From contig JAFGTQ010000037.1 in the NCBI GenBank assembly GCA_016934015.1, forward strand, positions 1-49,324: DNA of 49,324 nt. Reading direction: 5' to 3'. Positions within the stretch are counted from its first letter, which is position 1. The number at the start of each line of letters is the position of its first letter. The position numbers and the translations under genes are program-made. The notes under the pieces are model-generated. The model had not been told where the DNA came from. It saw nothing but the letters and a program-made list of their open reading frames with translations, and did no database searches. Source of the DNA: Acholeplasmataceae bacterium (GTDB taxonomy: Bacteria > Bacillota_I > Bacilli_A > Acholeplasmatales > Acholeplasmataceae). Of the stretch, positions 39,996 through 49,147 are shown one piece after another.

Positions 39996-41119
39996 GAAAT
40001 ATTCCTCCTAAGTAAGCATATCGCTTCAGCAGCTATTGCTTCTCCACGTCCAATCGATTCTAAACCTTCATAAGTCGTTGCTTTAACACTGATTTGATCT
40101 AAATCAATGGATAAATGTTCACATATGTTTTCTTTTATTTTTGAGATATAAGGATTTAGTTTCGGATATTCAGCAAAAACTGTTGAGTCAATATTAACGA
40201 TTTGATATCCTTTATCTTGAATTTTTTTATGGATGTCAATGAGTAAATCCATCGAGTTAACATCTTTATATTTAGGATCAGTGTCTGGATAAAATGTTCC
40301 TAAGTCTCCTAAAGACAGAGCCCCTAACATCGATTCACCAATCGCGTGTAATAGAACGTCTGCGTCACTATGTCCAAGTAATCCTTTTGAAAAAGGTAGT
40401 TTAATCCCACCTAAGATTAAAGGTCTTCCTTCAACAAGACGATGTAAATCAAAACTCTTTCCAATCCTTAAATGATTCCCTTGATTCATTAAAGCTTCAA
40501 CAAGAACTAAATCTTTAGCATAAGTCACTTTGAGATTGGGTTCATCATTCATGACAACATGAATGGCTTCTTCCGGATAAAATGATTGATATAATCCTAT
40601 ATCATCATCAAACGTTTGTTCGCTTCGTAAATATGCATATCTAATTTTTTCAGTTAAGAAAGCTTGAGGTGTTTGAGATTGAATATAGTGATCTCTGATC
40701 TCACTTTTTAAAACCCCATTTTCAAACTTTTTTAATGCTTGAGTCATTGGTTCGGCCAGTAAAATGGCATCATGAACACTTAAAGCTTTTTCAATTTCTT
40801 CAATTTTACTTTTAGAAATCAATGGACGTGCAGCATCGTGAATAAATACATAAGGTGTTTGAATTTCTTTCAACCCTTTCATGACACTTTCGCCACGAGT
40901 CTTCCCACCTAACACAATCGTTACAGACGTAGGAACTAATTCTTTAACTAATTCATAATCTGATTTTGAAACCACTAAAACAATTTCATATCCTAATTCT
41001 AAAAATGTTTCTACGCTGTATAGAAATAATGGTTTATGATGTATCTCAAGTAATATCTTGGATTGGTTTAGTTTTGTTCTTGTTCCTGTTCCGGCACCAA
41101 CAATTAACGCTGTATTCAT
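39992..41119 (-). CDS. ispDF: Bifunctional IspD-IspF
   Basis: Two enzymes of the MEP isoprenoid pathway in one chain. Residues 1-215 are IspD (CTP:MEP cytidylyltransferase; nucleotide loop IVGAGTGTRT with KLNQSK, HDAARP). Residues about 218-375 are IspF (FDLHRL metal site, GHSDADVLLHAI, FPDTDPKY-like TFYPDTDPKY, and the IGRGEAIAAEA tail). IspE normally acts between the two steps and is not in this window. Fusion is known from proteobacteria and some others and is unusual in Bacillota-type genomes. Overlaps the cyclo-ligase gene by four bases. Confidence 0.94.
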   Translation of the reverse strand: MNTALIVGAGTGTRTKLNQSKILLEIHHKPLFLYSVETFLELGYEIVLVVSKSDYELVKELVPTSVTIVLGGKTRGESVMKGLKEIQTPYVFIHDAARPLISKSKIEEIEKALSVHDAILLAEPMTQALKKFENGVLKSEIRDHYIQSQTPQAFLTEKIRYAYLRSEQTFDDDIGLYQSFYPEEAIHVVMNDEPNLKVTYAKDLVLVEALMNQGNHLRIGKSFDLHRLVEGRPLILGGIKLPFSKGLLGHSDADVLLHAIGESMLGALSLGDLGTFYPDTDPKYKDVNSMDLLIDIHKKIQDKGYQIVNIDSTVFAEYPKLNPYISKIKENICEHLSIDLDQISVKATTYEGLESIGRGEAIAAEAICLLRRNIS

Positions 41120-41640
41120 AGTTTCCCCTTCATATAGTCATCGAGTTTCTGATCATGTGAATTCATATCAATATGGTTAACCTCTTGAAAATCATAAATA
41201 ACACCAACAACTTTTGTTGGTCGATGAGCCATTAAAAATTGATCATAGTATCCCTTACCATAACCCACACGAATCTTATCTTTTGATATCGCGAGTGCTG
41301 GTGCAATCATATAATCAATCGATGTATCTAGGTTTATATCGCCTTTAGGTTCCATGACACCAAATTTACTTTTATGAAAGACTGTTTGATCTGTGAATGG
41401 ATAAAAATGCATACCATCTTGATCAATTCGTGGAAAAACAAAGACCTTTTCTTCAGTAATAAGCCCTCGTAAATCGACTTCATTTCCCATGGGATAAAAA
41501 ATAGCGATAACTTTCGCATTTTGATATGCGTGATCTTTTTGAATCTGCTCTAAAATATGAGAATTCTGTTGTAATTTCTCTTCATTGTGCATTTCATTTC
41601 TCAATTTGAACATGTGTTTCCTAATTTCTTGTTTTGTCAT
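41116..41640 (-). CDS. 5-formyltetrahydrofolate cyclo-ligase
   Basis: 174 aa; ATP-dependent conversion of 5-formyl-THF to 5,10-methenyl-THF. Family motifs: IFYPMGNEVDLRGL, FPRIDQDGMHFY and the ATP-binding VGYGKGYYDQFL. Overlaps its upstream neighbour by four bases. Confidence 0.93.
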   Translation of the reverse strand: MTKQEIRKHMFKLRNEMHNEEKLQQNSHILEQIQKDHAYQNAKVIAIFYPMGNEVDLRGLITEEKVFVFPRIDQDGMHFYPFTDQTVFHKSKFGVMEPKGDINLDTSIDYMIAPALAISKDKIRVGYGKGYYDQFLMAHRPTKVVGVIYDFQEVNHIDMNSHDQKLDDYMKGKL

Positions 41641-43211
41641 GCGATATCCTTATAATAACATCCTTGATTTTCAAATTGTGGATTTTCAGCAATCTTAAGC
41701 GCTTGAAAAGCTGCTTGATAAAGTTCTTGTTCTTGTGTAGCATCACTACCACCGATACTGATACCTGCATAAACATCGAGTTCAACGGCTAATGACCCAT
41801 ATTGCATATTTAGATTTAAAAATGTCGGATTTGATTTAATACCATTCGCTAAAACATCCATTTTTCTTGTGTCAGTGATGGTAACTGCAAACTCAAGCCC
41901 TGATAAACGGAAGATATCGCCACTTTCTGAGACAAATGTAGATCGCATTTTTTTAATGTACTCGGCAATCATCATGTTCCCAACCTCACGTCCATGCATT
42001 TCATTGATTTTAGGAATATTTTTGAGTTTGAAAACAACGAGTTCAAAATAACGACTTTCATTGAAAAAATGATGCATCGAAACCATCAGTTCATGTTGAT
42101 CTCTAAGGTTATCTAAAACATCAATATTTGATGACATATAGTGTTTCGTTTTTACCGGGTTAATTGTCCCCATAATAAATGATCCACTCGCATCTTCAAA
42201 AAGACGTTTTCCTTTTTCTTTAAACCAAACATAGCGATTAGAGACCAAAATGCGATAAGAGGTTTGATAATGTGGTTTTGTTGGTGTCAATTCACTCACT
42301 AATCCTAAATATTTTTTTAAATCTTCAGCTTCAATGCGACGTCTAAAATCGGTTAAATCCATATAATTCTTAGGTAAGTCCAACATTTTGACAAGTGAAT
42401 CTGATGCCCAAATTGTTCTTTCATCTAAATCAATATAAAACAAACCTTCTTCTGAAATTTCAAGTGTTGCAATAAATTTATGACGAACACTTTCCAATTC
42501 ATTGGTGGTTTGATTAAGTTCTTTTTCAACAGATAATAAATCATAATCAGTTTTTTTCTCACCAACACAAATTCTTCCTTTATATTTGCCAAGAGCATAA
42601 ACTGGCTGCATGACTAAATGTAGAAAAATTTGGACACCATCCACATTTAAAAGTGTTAACTCTTGAATTTCATCATCGCCTGGTTTTGCATGCTCTTTAT
42701 AACTTTGATAATAACTTTCTAGCATGCGATTGTTCACTTCTTGTCCATTGAGTTTAATAAATCTTACCCGTTGGTTTAAAACACTGAAAAGCTTTTTACC
42801 AATAACATCTTCTTTTTCAAGCCCAATTTCATGAAGTAAAGAAATTGACATATCTTTTATGCGTTCTTTTTTATCGACAACGTAATAAGCATTCCATTTA
42901 CTGTTTTTGATGGATTTAACAAATAATTGGTAATGATTTGCTTTAAGAGTTGATGATTTAAATAAACGATAAAAAGTGACTAAAAAGACTAAATAAATAT
43001 AAAAAGTGAATCCAATATATACCCATTGGTAAATTTCATGATTCTGAATCGTTTGATTGAAAATCATAAGCGAAAAGATGGATAAGGCAATATTAAGAAA
43101 TGCCAAACCCATACTAAATTTTAAAACTTTTTCGGATTGAATACTTTGGATCACAACAATGAACAATGTCATAGTTGCAATCACCAAAGGATAAATTGGA
43201 TGTTGAAGCAT
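41637..43211 (-). CDS. Membrane PAS-PAS protein with degenerate GGDEF domain
   Basis: 524 aa: three N-terminal membrane helices (1-80), a PAS domain (about 105-220), a second PAS (about 245-355) and a GGDEF-fold domain (about 375-524). The active motif reads LSGLEF (SGLEF) instead of GGDEF and the I-site is absent, so cyclase activity is unlikely; such domains often bind nucleotide. The layout TM-PAS-degenerate GGDEF recalls the c-di-AMP phosphodiesterase GdpP but lacks the DHH/DHHA1 part. It lies just behind cdaA and a small membrane gene, suggesting a regulatory role for c-di-AMP. Start: ATG 43211, behind GTGGTGA. Confidence 0.8.
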   Translation of the reverse strand: MLQHPIYPLVIATMTLFIVVIQSIQSEKVLKFSMGLAFLNIALSIFSLMIFNQTIQNHEIYQWVYIGFTFYIYLVFLVTFYRLFKSSTLKANHYQLFVKSIKNSKWNAYYVVDKKERIKDMSISLLHEIGLEKEDVIGKKLFSVLNQRVRFIKLNGQEVNNRMLESYYQSYKEHAKPGDDEIQELTLLNVDGVQIFLHLVMQPVYALGKYKGRICVGEKKTDYDLLSVEKELNQTTNELESVRHKFIATLEISEEGLFYIDLDERTIWASDSLVKMLDLPKNYMDLTDFRRRIEAEDLKKYLGLVSELTPTKPHYQTSYRILVSNRYVWFKEKGKRLFEDASGSFIMGTINPVKTKHYMSSNIDVLDNLRDQHELMVSMHHFFNESRYFELVVFKLKNIPKINEMHGREVGNMMIAEYIKKMRSTFVSESGDIFRLSGLEFAVTITDTRKMDVLANGIKSNPTFLNLNMQYGSLAVELDVYAGISIGGSDATQEQELYQAAFQALKIAENPQFENQGCYYKDIA

Positions 43212-43216
43212 GTTTG

Positions 43217-43393
43217 TCACCACGTTATATTAGGAAATATGTACTTAAAAAAGATAATTGTTAGCGTAACAAAAATTGAAATAATCACAATTAATGCTGG
43301 ATTTTTGGATAAGTAAATCGACATTTTTTCTGCAACACTGCGATTAGCAAAAAACTTAAAAGGTTCAAAGATAAGGGTTATCAATTTTTTCAT
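43217..43393 (-). CDS. 58-aa membrane protein between cdaA and PAS/GGDEF gene
   Basis: A short gene with GAGGT before its ATG and a TGA stop that overlaps the ribosome site of the next gene. It reads MKKLITLIFEPFKFFANRSV, then a basic/amphipathic part (AEKMSIYLSKNPA) and one membrane helix (LIVIISIFVTLTIIFFKYIF). No family recognised. It occupies the place where CdaR, the membrane regulator of CdaA, normally sits, so it may be a partner of the cyclase; that is inference from position. Confidence 0.7.
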   Translation of the reverse strand: MKKLITLIFEPFKFFANRSVAEKMSIYLSKNPALIVIISIFVTLTIIFFKYIFPNITW

Positions 43394-43403
43394 TTTTTAT
43401 ACC

Positions 43404-44156
43404 TCACTTCATAAACATATTGATGTATTCCATCAATTTGTCACGATCATTAAGTTTAAGCATAATCCCTTCGACAGCAATCGAAACACTTCCTGTTTCT
43501 TCAGAGACAATAATCGTTAAACTATCGGTAACTTCACTAATACCTAATCCTGCACGATGTCTTGAACCCATTGTTTTATCAAAGTTCTGATTGTCAGATA
43601 GTACAAAATATGCCCCTGCACAAAGAATTTGGTCACCACGGATAATCACAGCACCATCATGAAGCGGCGTATTAGGTGTAAATATATTAATTAAAATTTC
43701 CTTTGAAACAATACTATTCATTTGAATAGCACGATCAGCATATTGATCAAGAGTATTATGTTTTTCAATCGTCATCAATGCACCAATTTGTTGTGAGGAT
43801 AAAAACATCGCTGCGTCAACGATACTTTGTTTCGTTTTTTCACTACCCATCACAATATTGTCTCTTTTTGTATCTGCTTTCCAAATGTTTTCAATAGAGC
43901 GGCGAAGATCGGGAGCCATAACAACAATAAGTGCTATTGGTAACCATTCAGTCAAATAATTTAAAACCATAGAACTTATAAGGATTCCAAAATAATTCGC
44001 AAAATAAGCGATAATGTAAATAAATACAAACGAAAGTACGACCGATAATATTTTTTTATTTGTTACTAAAAATTTGATGAGAAAGAAAACCATGACCCAA
44101 ATGACATAAGCATCAACGATTATCTTCCATATAGGGATACCAAAAATCATCGCCAT
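43404..44156 (-). CDS. cdaA: Diadenylate cyclase CdaA
   Basis: Makes c-di-AMP from two ATP. About 248-250 aa: three N-terminal membrane helices (to about residue 80) and a DAC domain with the catalytic DGA (LHDGAVIIRGD) and RHR (GSRHRAGLGISE) motifs intact. Either ATG at 44156 or the one two codons later (44150, better spaced from AAAGGAG) may be used. First gene of an eight-gene operon. In most Bacillota the next gene is cdaR; it is missing here. Confidence 0.95.
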   Translation of the reverse strand: MAMIFGIPIWKIIVDAYVIWVMVFFLIKFLVTNKKILSVVLSFVFIYIIAYFANYFGILISSMVLNYLTEWLPIALIVVMAPDLRRSIENIWKADTKRDNIVMGSEKTKQSIVDAAMFLSSQQIGALMTIEKHNTLDQYADRAIQMNSIVSKEILINIFTPNTPLHDGAVIIRGDQILCAGAYFVLSDNQNFDKTMGSRHRAGLGISEVTDSLTIIVSEETGSVSIAVEGIMLKLNDRDKLMEYINMFMK

Positions 44157-44241
44157 CGACTCCTTTATTGAACTATCATTATTATATCATAAGATATCCT
44201 TCATAAAAGATTAAGATTCATCGAATAATTAGAATATAACA

Positions 44242-44270
44242 TTGTAAAATACTTGAATCCACACTATAAT
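44242..44270 (+). promoter_or_regulatory. Promoter of hflX
   Basis: TTGTAA (44242-44247), 17 bp, perfect TATAAT (44265-44270). The transcript would start near 44277, leaving a leader of about 136 nt before hflX. Confidence 0.8.
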
Positions 44271-44300
44271 TAAAGTGCGTAAAAGGATGGAGGTTAGACC

Positions 44301-44333
44301 ATGTCCAATCAATTATTTAATCTTAATCATTAA
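44301..44333 (+). CDS. Ten-residue leader peptide of hflX
   Basis: A tiny ORF MSNQLFNLNH with a strong ribosome site GGAGG seven bases before ATG, right after the promoter. Its stop codon is four bases before a hairpin. Short translated ORFs followed by alternative hairpins are the mark of ribosome-mediated attenuation; leader-based, antibiotic-responsive control has been reported for HflX-type and other resistance genes in Listeria. Confidence 0.65.
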   Translation: MSNQLFNLNH

Positions 44334-44336
44334 TTC

Positions 44337-44392
44337 ATCCATGGAAAGATCCATGGGTATTTAAAAGGCTACTTAAGCAGTTTGTTAAAACC
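44337..44392 (+). promoter_or_regulatory. Mutually exclusive hairpins in hflX leader
   Basis: Hairpin 1: 44337-44345 with 44350-44358 (ATCCATGGA/TCCATGGGT, loop AAGA, nine pairs). Hairpin 2: 44356-44364 with 44385-44392 (GGTATTTAA/TTAAAACC, one bulge), sharing three bases with hairpin 1. There is no T-run after either, so translational or antitermination control is more likely than a simple terminator. Confidence 0.5.
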
Positions 44393-44412
44393 ATTCAAGA
44401 TGAGGTAAAACT

Positions 44413-45666
44413 ATGGATCAAGCATTACTTGTTGGTTTAAATATCAACAGTCAGTACGAAAAAATGGTCAAATCGCTCGATGAATTAGAGCATTTAGCTT
44501 TAGCATTGGGTATTGAGACAAAAGAAAAAGTCATTCAAAATGCACACACAATAACACCTAGATACTATATTGGAAGCGGAAAAGTTAAAGAAATCAAACA
44601 AATGATTCCTGTGATGGATATCACGATGGTTATATTTGATGACACACTATCACCTGCACAACTTAAAAATTTAGAAAAAGAGCTTGAAGTTCAAGTCATG
44701 GATCGAAGCTTTTTAATTCTATCGATCTTCGCATTAAGAGCACAAAGTAAAGAAGCAGTTTTAGAAGTTTCATTAGCCCAAAAATTATATATGCTCCCTC
44801 GGCTTATTGGCCTTGGAAACTCACTTTCAAGACAAGGTGGGGGTTCTTATAATGCAAAAGGCCCCGGTGAAACAAAATTAGAACTCGATCGAAGAAAGTT
44901 AGTACGTGAGATAAGCATTATTAAAAAGGAACTTGAAAAGATTGATGCTGAAAAAGAATTATCGCGTAAGCAACGTAAGAAAAATCAAATTCCTGTTGTC
45001 GCACTTGTGGGATACACAAACGCGGGTAAATCTTCAATTATGAATAGTTTATCTGAATTTCTGCATCATGATTCTGAACCTGTATTCGAAAAGGATATGT
45101 TATTCGCAACTCTTGATACCAAAGCTAAACGACTTAAAAAACCAAATTATCCACCTTTTATATTAATCGACACCGTTGGGTTTGTGTCAAAACTTCCCCA
45201 TGAACTCATTCGTTCATTCGAATCGACTTTAAAAGATGTGGTTGAAGCAGATTTGTTGTTGCATGTCGTTGATGGATATGATTTTGATCAGCTGCAAATT
45301 GATACTACAAAATCAGTATTAAAATCAATTGGTGCAGATGAAATTGAGCGTATCTTAGTCTTTACAAAAAAAGAAATTGCAGAGAAAAATCCACCGATAG
45401 ATGAGGATTATATCTTTGTATCAAACCGTACGAAAGAAAACATTGACACATTAGTTGATACGATTTATGGCCATATTTACAAAGAAAGTCGAATTACACA
45501 TTTATTAATTCCTTTTGATCAAGGACAAATTTATTCACAGATTAAAGAAAATAATACTGTATTAGAAACAAAATATGATGAAAATGGAACATTCGTCCGC
45601 GTGATATTAACCCCTGATCAACAAACATTATATCGACAATATATTTTAGAAAAAAAGTCTTTATAA
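44413..45666 (+). CDS. hflX: Ribosome-associated GTPase HflX
   Basis: 417-aa GTPase that splits stalled 70S ribosomes. N-terminal HflX domain (PRYYIGSGKVKEI, VMDRSFLILSIFA, GPGETKLELDRR), coiled linker, then the G domain with Walker A GYTNAGKSS, DTVGFVSKLP and the variant G4 VFTKKE (usual NKxD). Start ATG with GATGAGG-type ribosome site. Monocistronic with its own promoter and terminator. The short leader ORF points to induction by ribosome stalling, which would suit an antibiotic-responsive HflX. Confidence 0.95.
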   Translation: MDQALLVGLNINSQYEKMVKSLDELEHLALALGIETKEKVIQNAHTITPRYYIGSGKVKEIKQMIPVMDITMVIFDDTLSPAQLKNLEKELEVQVMDRSFLILSIFALRAQSKEAVLEVSLAQKLYMLPRLIGLGNSLSRQGGGSYNAKGPGETKLELDRRKLVREISIIKKELEKIDAEKELSRKQRKKNQIPVVALVGYTNAGKSSIMNSLSEFLHHDSEPVFEKDMLFATLDTKAKRLKKPNYPPFILIDTVGFVSKLPHELIRSFESTLKDVVEADLLLHVVDGYDFDQLQIDTTKSVLKSIGADEIERILVFTKKEIAEKNPPIDEDYIFVSNRTKENIDTLVDTIYGHIYKESRITHLLIPFDQGQIYSQIKENNTVLETKYDENGTFVRVILTPDQQTLYRQYILEKKSL

Positions 45667-45711
45667 TAATGTTTTCTGATATTTGATGAATGAATCTTTT
45701 TAGTGATTTAA

Positions 45712-45741
45712 AAAAGTAGACCTATAAAATGGTCTACTTTT
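45712..45741. terminator. Bidirectional terminator between hflX and the SBP-GGDEF gene
   Basis: Perfect 11-bp stem 45712-45722 with 45731-45741 (AAAAGTAGACC/GGTCTACTTTT), loop TATAAAAT. A/T runs on both sides allow it to end both converging transcripts. Confidence 0.88.
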
Positions 45742-45775
45742 ATTCTTTATCTGTATTCTTTTATAAATCAAGTTT

Positions 45776-47671
45776 TTATGTGTCTAAACGTTTGGATTGA
45801 TACATCATTTCTTCTGCTTCAATCATAGCATCTATAATGTTTGAATCAAAGTCTTGTTTTATTGCATATCCTAGAGCAATCGAAATGTCTCCAAAACCTA
45901 AATTTAACTCCTTTGTAGCTAATGTCATTTGTTCAATAAATTTTTCAGCATCTTCTTTCTTAGAGTTAAATTTTAAAATAACAAATTCATCTCCACCCCA
46001 TCTAACTACAACATCATGATTTTCAGTTAACTTATTAAACAATTTAGCTGCTTCTTTCAATAATTGATCACCTTTTAGATGCCCATAATGATCATTGACT
46101 TCTTTTAACTTATTAACATCAGCAAACAAAATTGCAATCGGATGGTTTTTCTTATGGTTTAATTCTTTTAACTGATCTTCAAAATATCGACGATTGAATA
46201 AACCCGTTAAACTATCATGATAACTCAGATATTCAATTTGCTTTAAGTAATTTGAACGATCAATCATCGAAACAAATCCAGAAATCAAAATTGAAATTTG
46301 TGTCAAGTCATCATTCGAATATGTAGATGGTTTATTCGCAATAATTGTGTAAAACAAATCCTTTGAATCTGTATAAAAAGATAATAATATTGCTCGTTTA
46401 GTACCGTTAAGGCAATGCATTTCGTAACTTTCAAATTGATTTTCAATATCTAAATCATTGAAAATTAGTTGATTAGTTTGATTGTTTGAAGGTATGCTTT
46501 CAAGAATTTTTTCAATCTGGATTTCCATTTCTTTTAAAGTACAATTAGGGTTAATCTTGTCAAACTCTACTGCATTAATTGCTATCTTACCATTACTTTT
46601 TCTTGTAAACATTATACCGTCTTTACTATCACTCAGTTTTAATGTTTCGCGTAAAAAGTAGGCATATCTTTCTGAATCAGATTGAAACTTTTTTTCAAAT
46701 GCTTCAAGAATTATTTGATTGCTTAATGAACTCTTAACAATTTTACTTGTCTGTTCTTTAACTTGTTTTTTAATAATAAAAATAGCTGAGATAAGCGTAA
46801 TGACGATCAATGGGACCAAAACGTAAAGGCTAATACCAAGAACATCTTTTAAAGTTGGTTTATTATCAATCAGAAATGGAAACCAAATTTGATATAAAGC
46901 ATCATATGTTCCATTTGCAGAAACGATGGATAATCCTTCATTTAAAATTGATAACAATTCATCATTATCTTCGGTAACCGCAAAACAAAATTTTTGTTCA
47001 TATCCCTCGAGATTAAGTTTAGTTTTGCTGATGCCATCATCATCAAAAACATAAACAGGAGTTATGTTTGATAAATTTTCATCAAAAATTATTTTTTCAC
47101 CAACAAGACCTTGAGCTAAAACTGCATCGTACTGCCCTGATGATAATAATTTGAAAGCTTCCGTATATGTACTTGTTGCAGTCAATTCATTATCTAAACC
47201 TATGGATTTTGCATATTCCTCAGAATTATCCCCCGATAAAACAAGAACTTCTTTTCCATATAGATCATCAACAGATTGAATCGCATTATCTCCATCACGC
47301 ACAAATATGTTTCCGCGCATAACAATGTAAGGCACAGTGAAATCAAGTACTTCATCTCGTTCAATTGTATATCCAACTAATGGTAGTACATCTAATTTCC
47401 CATCAATCAATTCTTGTTTAATAACCGACCAATAATCCATCTTAAATTCAATCGTAATACCCATTTCAATAGCGACTGCTTTAAGTAATTGAACACTAAA
47501 TCCATCTGGTTGACCATTATTTTCAATAGAAAAAGGAGGATAATCGTACTCAGCAGCACTTAAATATACCACTGAATTTGAATTTCCTTCAACTTCTAAA
47601 TTAAGGTCTACAACAAAGGCTATGAAAATGATAAACATAACGATAATTATTTTCTTTGTAATTTGAATCAT
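45776..47671 (-). CDS. Extracellular amino-acid-binding-type sensor fused to GGDEF
   Basis: 631 aa. N-terminal signal anchor (1-25), a periplasmic-binding-protein type 3 domain outside the cell (about 35-265: YDYPPFSIENNGQPDGFSVQ-type start, later YDAVLAQG), a membrane helix (about 275-302), a GAF-like stretch, and a C-terminal GGDEF with active VRWGGDEF. The I-site arginine is Glu (ENHD). It should convert detection of an outside small molecule, perhaps an amino acid, into c-di-GMP. Its ribosome site GGAGAA overlaps the stop of the upstream GGDEF-HD-GYP gene, so the two form an operon and may synthesise and remove the same signal. Confidence 0.88.
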   Translation of the reverse strand: MIQITKKIIIVMFIIFIAFVVDLNLEVEGNSNSVVYLSAAEYDYPPFSIENNGQPDGFSVQLLKAVAIEMGITIEFKMDYWSVIKQELIDGKLDVLPLVGYTIERDEVLDFTVPYIVMRGNIFVRDGDNAIQSVDDLYGKEVLVLSGDNSEEYAKSIGLDNELTATSTYTEAFKLLSSGQYDAVLAQGLVGEKIIFDENLSNITPVYVFDDDGISKTKLNLEGYEQKFCFAVTEDNDELLSILNEGLSIVSANGTYDALYQIWFPFLIDNKPTLKDVLGISLYVLVPLIVITLISAIFIIKKQVKEQTSKIVKSSLSNQIILEAFEKKFQSDSERYAYFLRETLKLSDSKDGIMFTRKSNGKIAINAVEFDKINPNCTLKEMEIQIEKILESIPSNNQTNQLIFNDLDIENQFESYEMHCLNGTKRAILLSFYTDSKDLFYTIIANKPSTYSNDDLTQISILISGFVSMIDRSNYLKQIEYLSYHDSLTGLFNRRYFEDQLKELNHKKNHPIAILFADVNKLKEVNDHYGHLKGDQLLKEAAKLFNKLTENHDVVVRWGGDEFVILKFNSKKEDAEKFIEQMTLATKELNLGFGDISIALGYAIKQDFDSNIIDAMIEAEEMMYQSKRLDT

Positions 47672-47674
47672 ATG

Positions 47675-49147
47675 TTATTCTCCAAAATCAACGATATTAT
47701 CAAGTTGATTTAATTGTTCTAATTTTATCATATTAATAAATATTTCAGCAAGATTTGGGTCAAACTGTGTTTCAATACAACGATTAATCTCAATCAAGGC
47801 ATTTTCAATACTCATTCCTTTTCGATAAGGTCGATCTGCTGTCATTGCCTCAAATGAGTCAGCAACATTGATAATTCTTGCAAATAATGGGATTTCATTA
47901 CCTTTTAAACCCCTCGGATATCCTTGACCATCCCATCTTTCATGATGATAAAGAGCATATTCGGCAAGTCCAGAATATTCATCTGCAGCCTTTAATATTT
48001 GATAACCTATACTCGTGTGTGTTTTAATTATTTCATATTCATCTTTAGTTAAGCGTCCAGGTTTATTGATAATCGCATCAGGAATTGATATTTTACCAAT
48101 ATCGTGATAAAGACCGGCTAATTCGAGCACATCTAAATCTTCTTTATTAAGTCCTAATTTGAGTCCTATCATTTTACAAAAGTGACCTACACGTTGTGAA
48201 TGCAATTTTTCTTCTAAATATTTATCCGTTAATGTGTTCATCAAAGCTCTAATGGTGCGATTTCTAACACTCATGCCAACTGTAATTTTATGTCGTAAAA
48301 GGTGATTCTCCGCAAGCTTCAAAACCTCGTCCATCGATTGATTGATAGATGTCGCAATCTCAAATCCAACAGATACAGAAACTTTAATTTTTTCTACTTG
48401 TATGTTATCTAATATATTTAAAATGCTTTCTTTCATCTCTAACATACTCATAACATCTTGATTAATCATCAAAATAGCAAATTCATCACTCCCAATGCGG
48501 GCAACAATGTCATTATTATGCAATATTTTTTTTAACTTTTCTGAAATCATAACAATAATAGAGTCACCATAAAGATGACCATATGTATCATTGATAATTT
48601 TTAACCCGTTAATGTCAATCATGATAAGTCCTAAAGGATATTTTTCAAAATTAGATCCCAGATAGACTTTTTCTAAGTATCTCCGATTATATAGACCCGT
48701 TAGATAATCATGATTTTTCATATAGATGATTTGATTTTTCAGTTCAATAATCTCTGTTACATCCCTAGTATTAACGATTGCACCAATGATGTCTTGATTT
48801 TCATTAAAAAGCGGTTCGTAATTGGTTTCATAGTAACTCTTTTGCTCATATCCGATCTCTTCAATAACTTTTTTTGAATCCCCTAACAAAGCAACATCAA
48901 GACAAATTTTGATATCGTCCCAATCTAATAAATTTTTCATTCCATCCATCACATTCATACCTATTATTATTTTTTTGCCATATTTTTCTTCAATCAATTC
49001 CTTGTATGCCTTATTGAAAAATAAATATTGATAATTTTGATTGATACCATATGTATAAATATTTATGTTGCTATTTAAAATAATTGATATCGATGAATGG
49101 TCTTCAATTATTTTTCTAAGTCTTTTGTCATTTGTGAAACTTTGCAT
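47675..49147 (-). CDS. PAS-GGDEF-HD-GYP c-di-GMP enzyme with GSDEF motif
   Basis: 490 aa, no membrane helix. PAS domain (about 20-135), GGDEF-fold domain with the variant motif ARIGSDEF (second Gly replaced by Ser, no RxxD I-site), and a complete HD-GYP phosphodiesterase (YHDIGKISIPD, HHERWDGQGYP, NVADSFEAMTADRPYRKG). The cyclase half may be weak or serve as GTP sensor, leaving the protein mainly a c-di-GMP hydrolase. Strongly related in domain order to the sensor at 5488-8181. The start ATG 49147 has only a weak ribosome site (TAGG). Confidence 0.88.
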   Translation of the reverse strand: MQSFTNDKRLRKIIEDHSSISIILNSNINIYTYGINQNYQYLFFNKAYKELIEEKYGKKIIIGMNVMDGMKNLLDWDDIKICLDVALLGDSKKVIEEIGYEQKSYYETNYEPLFNENQDIIGAIVNTRDVTEIIELKNQIIYMKNHDYLTGLYNRRYLEKVYLGSNFEKYPLGLIMIDINGLKIINDTYGHLYGDSIIVMISEKLKKILHNNDIVARIGSDEFAILMINQDVMSMLEMKESILNILDNIQVEKIKVSVSVGFEIATSINQSMDEVLKLAENHLLRHKITVGMSVRNRTIRALMNTLTDKYLEEKLHSQRVGHFCKMIGLKLGLNKEDLDVLELAGLYHDIGKISIPDAIINKPGRLTKDEYEIIKTHTSIGYQILKAADEYSGLAEYALYHHERWDGQGYPRGLKGNEIPLFARIINVADSFEAMTADRPYRKGMSIENALIEINRCIETQFDPNLAEIFINMIKLEQLNQLDNIVDFGE

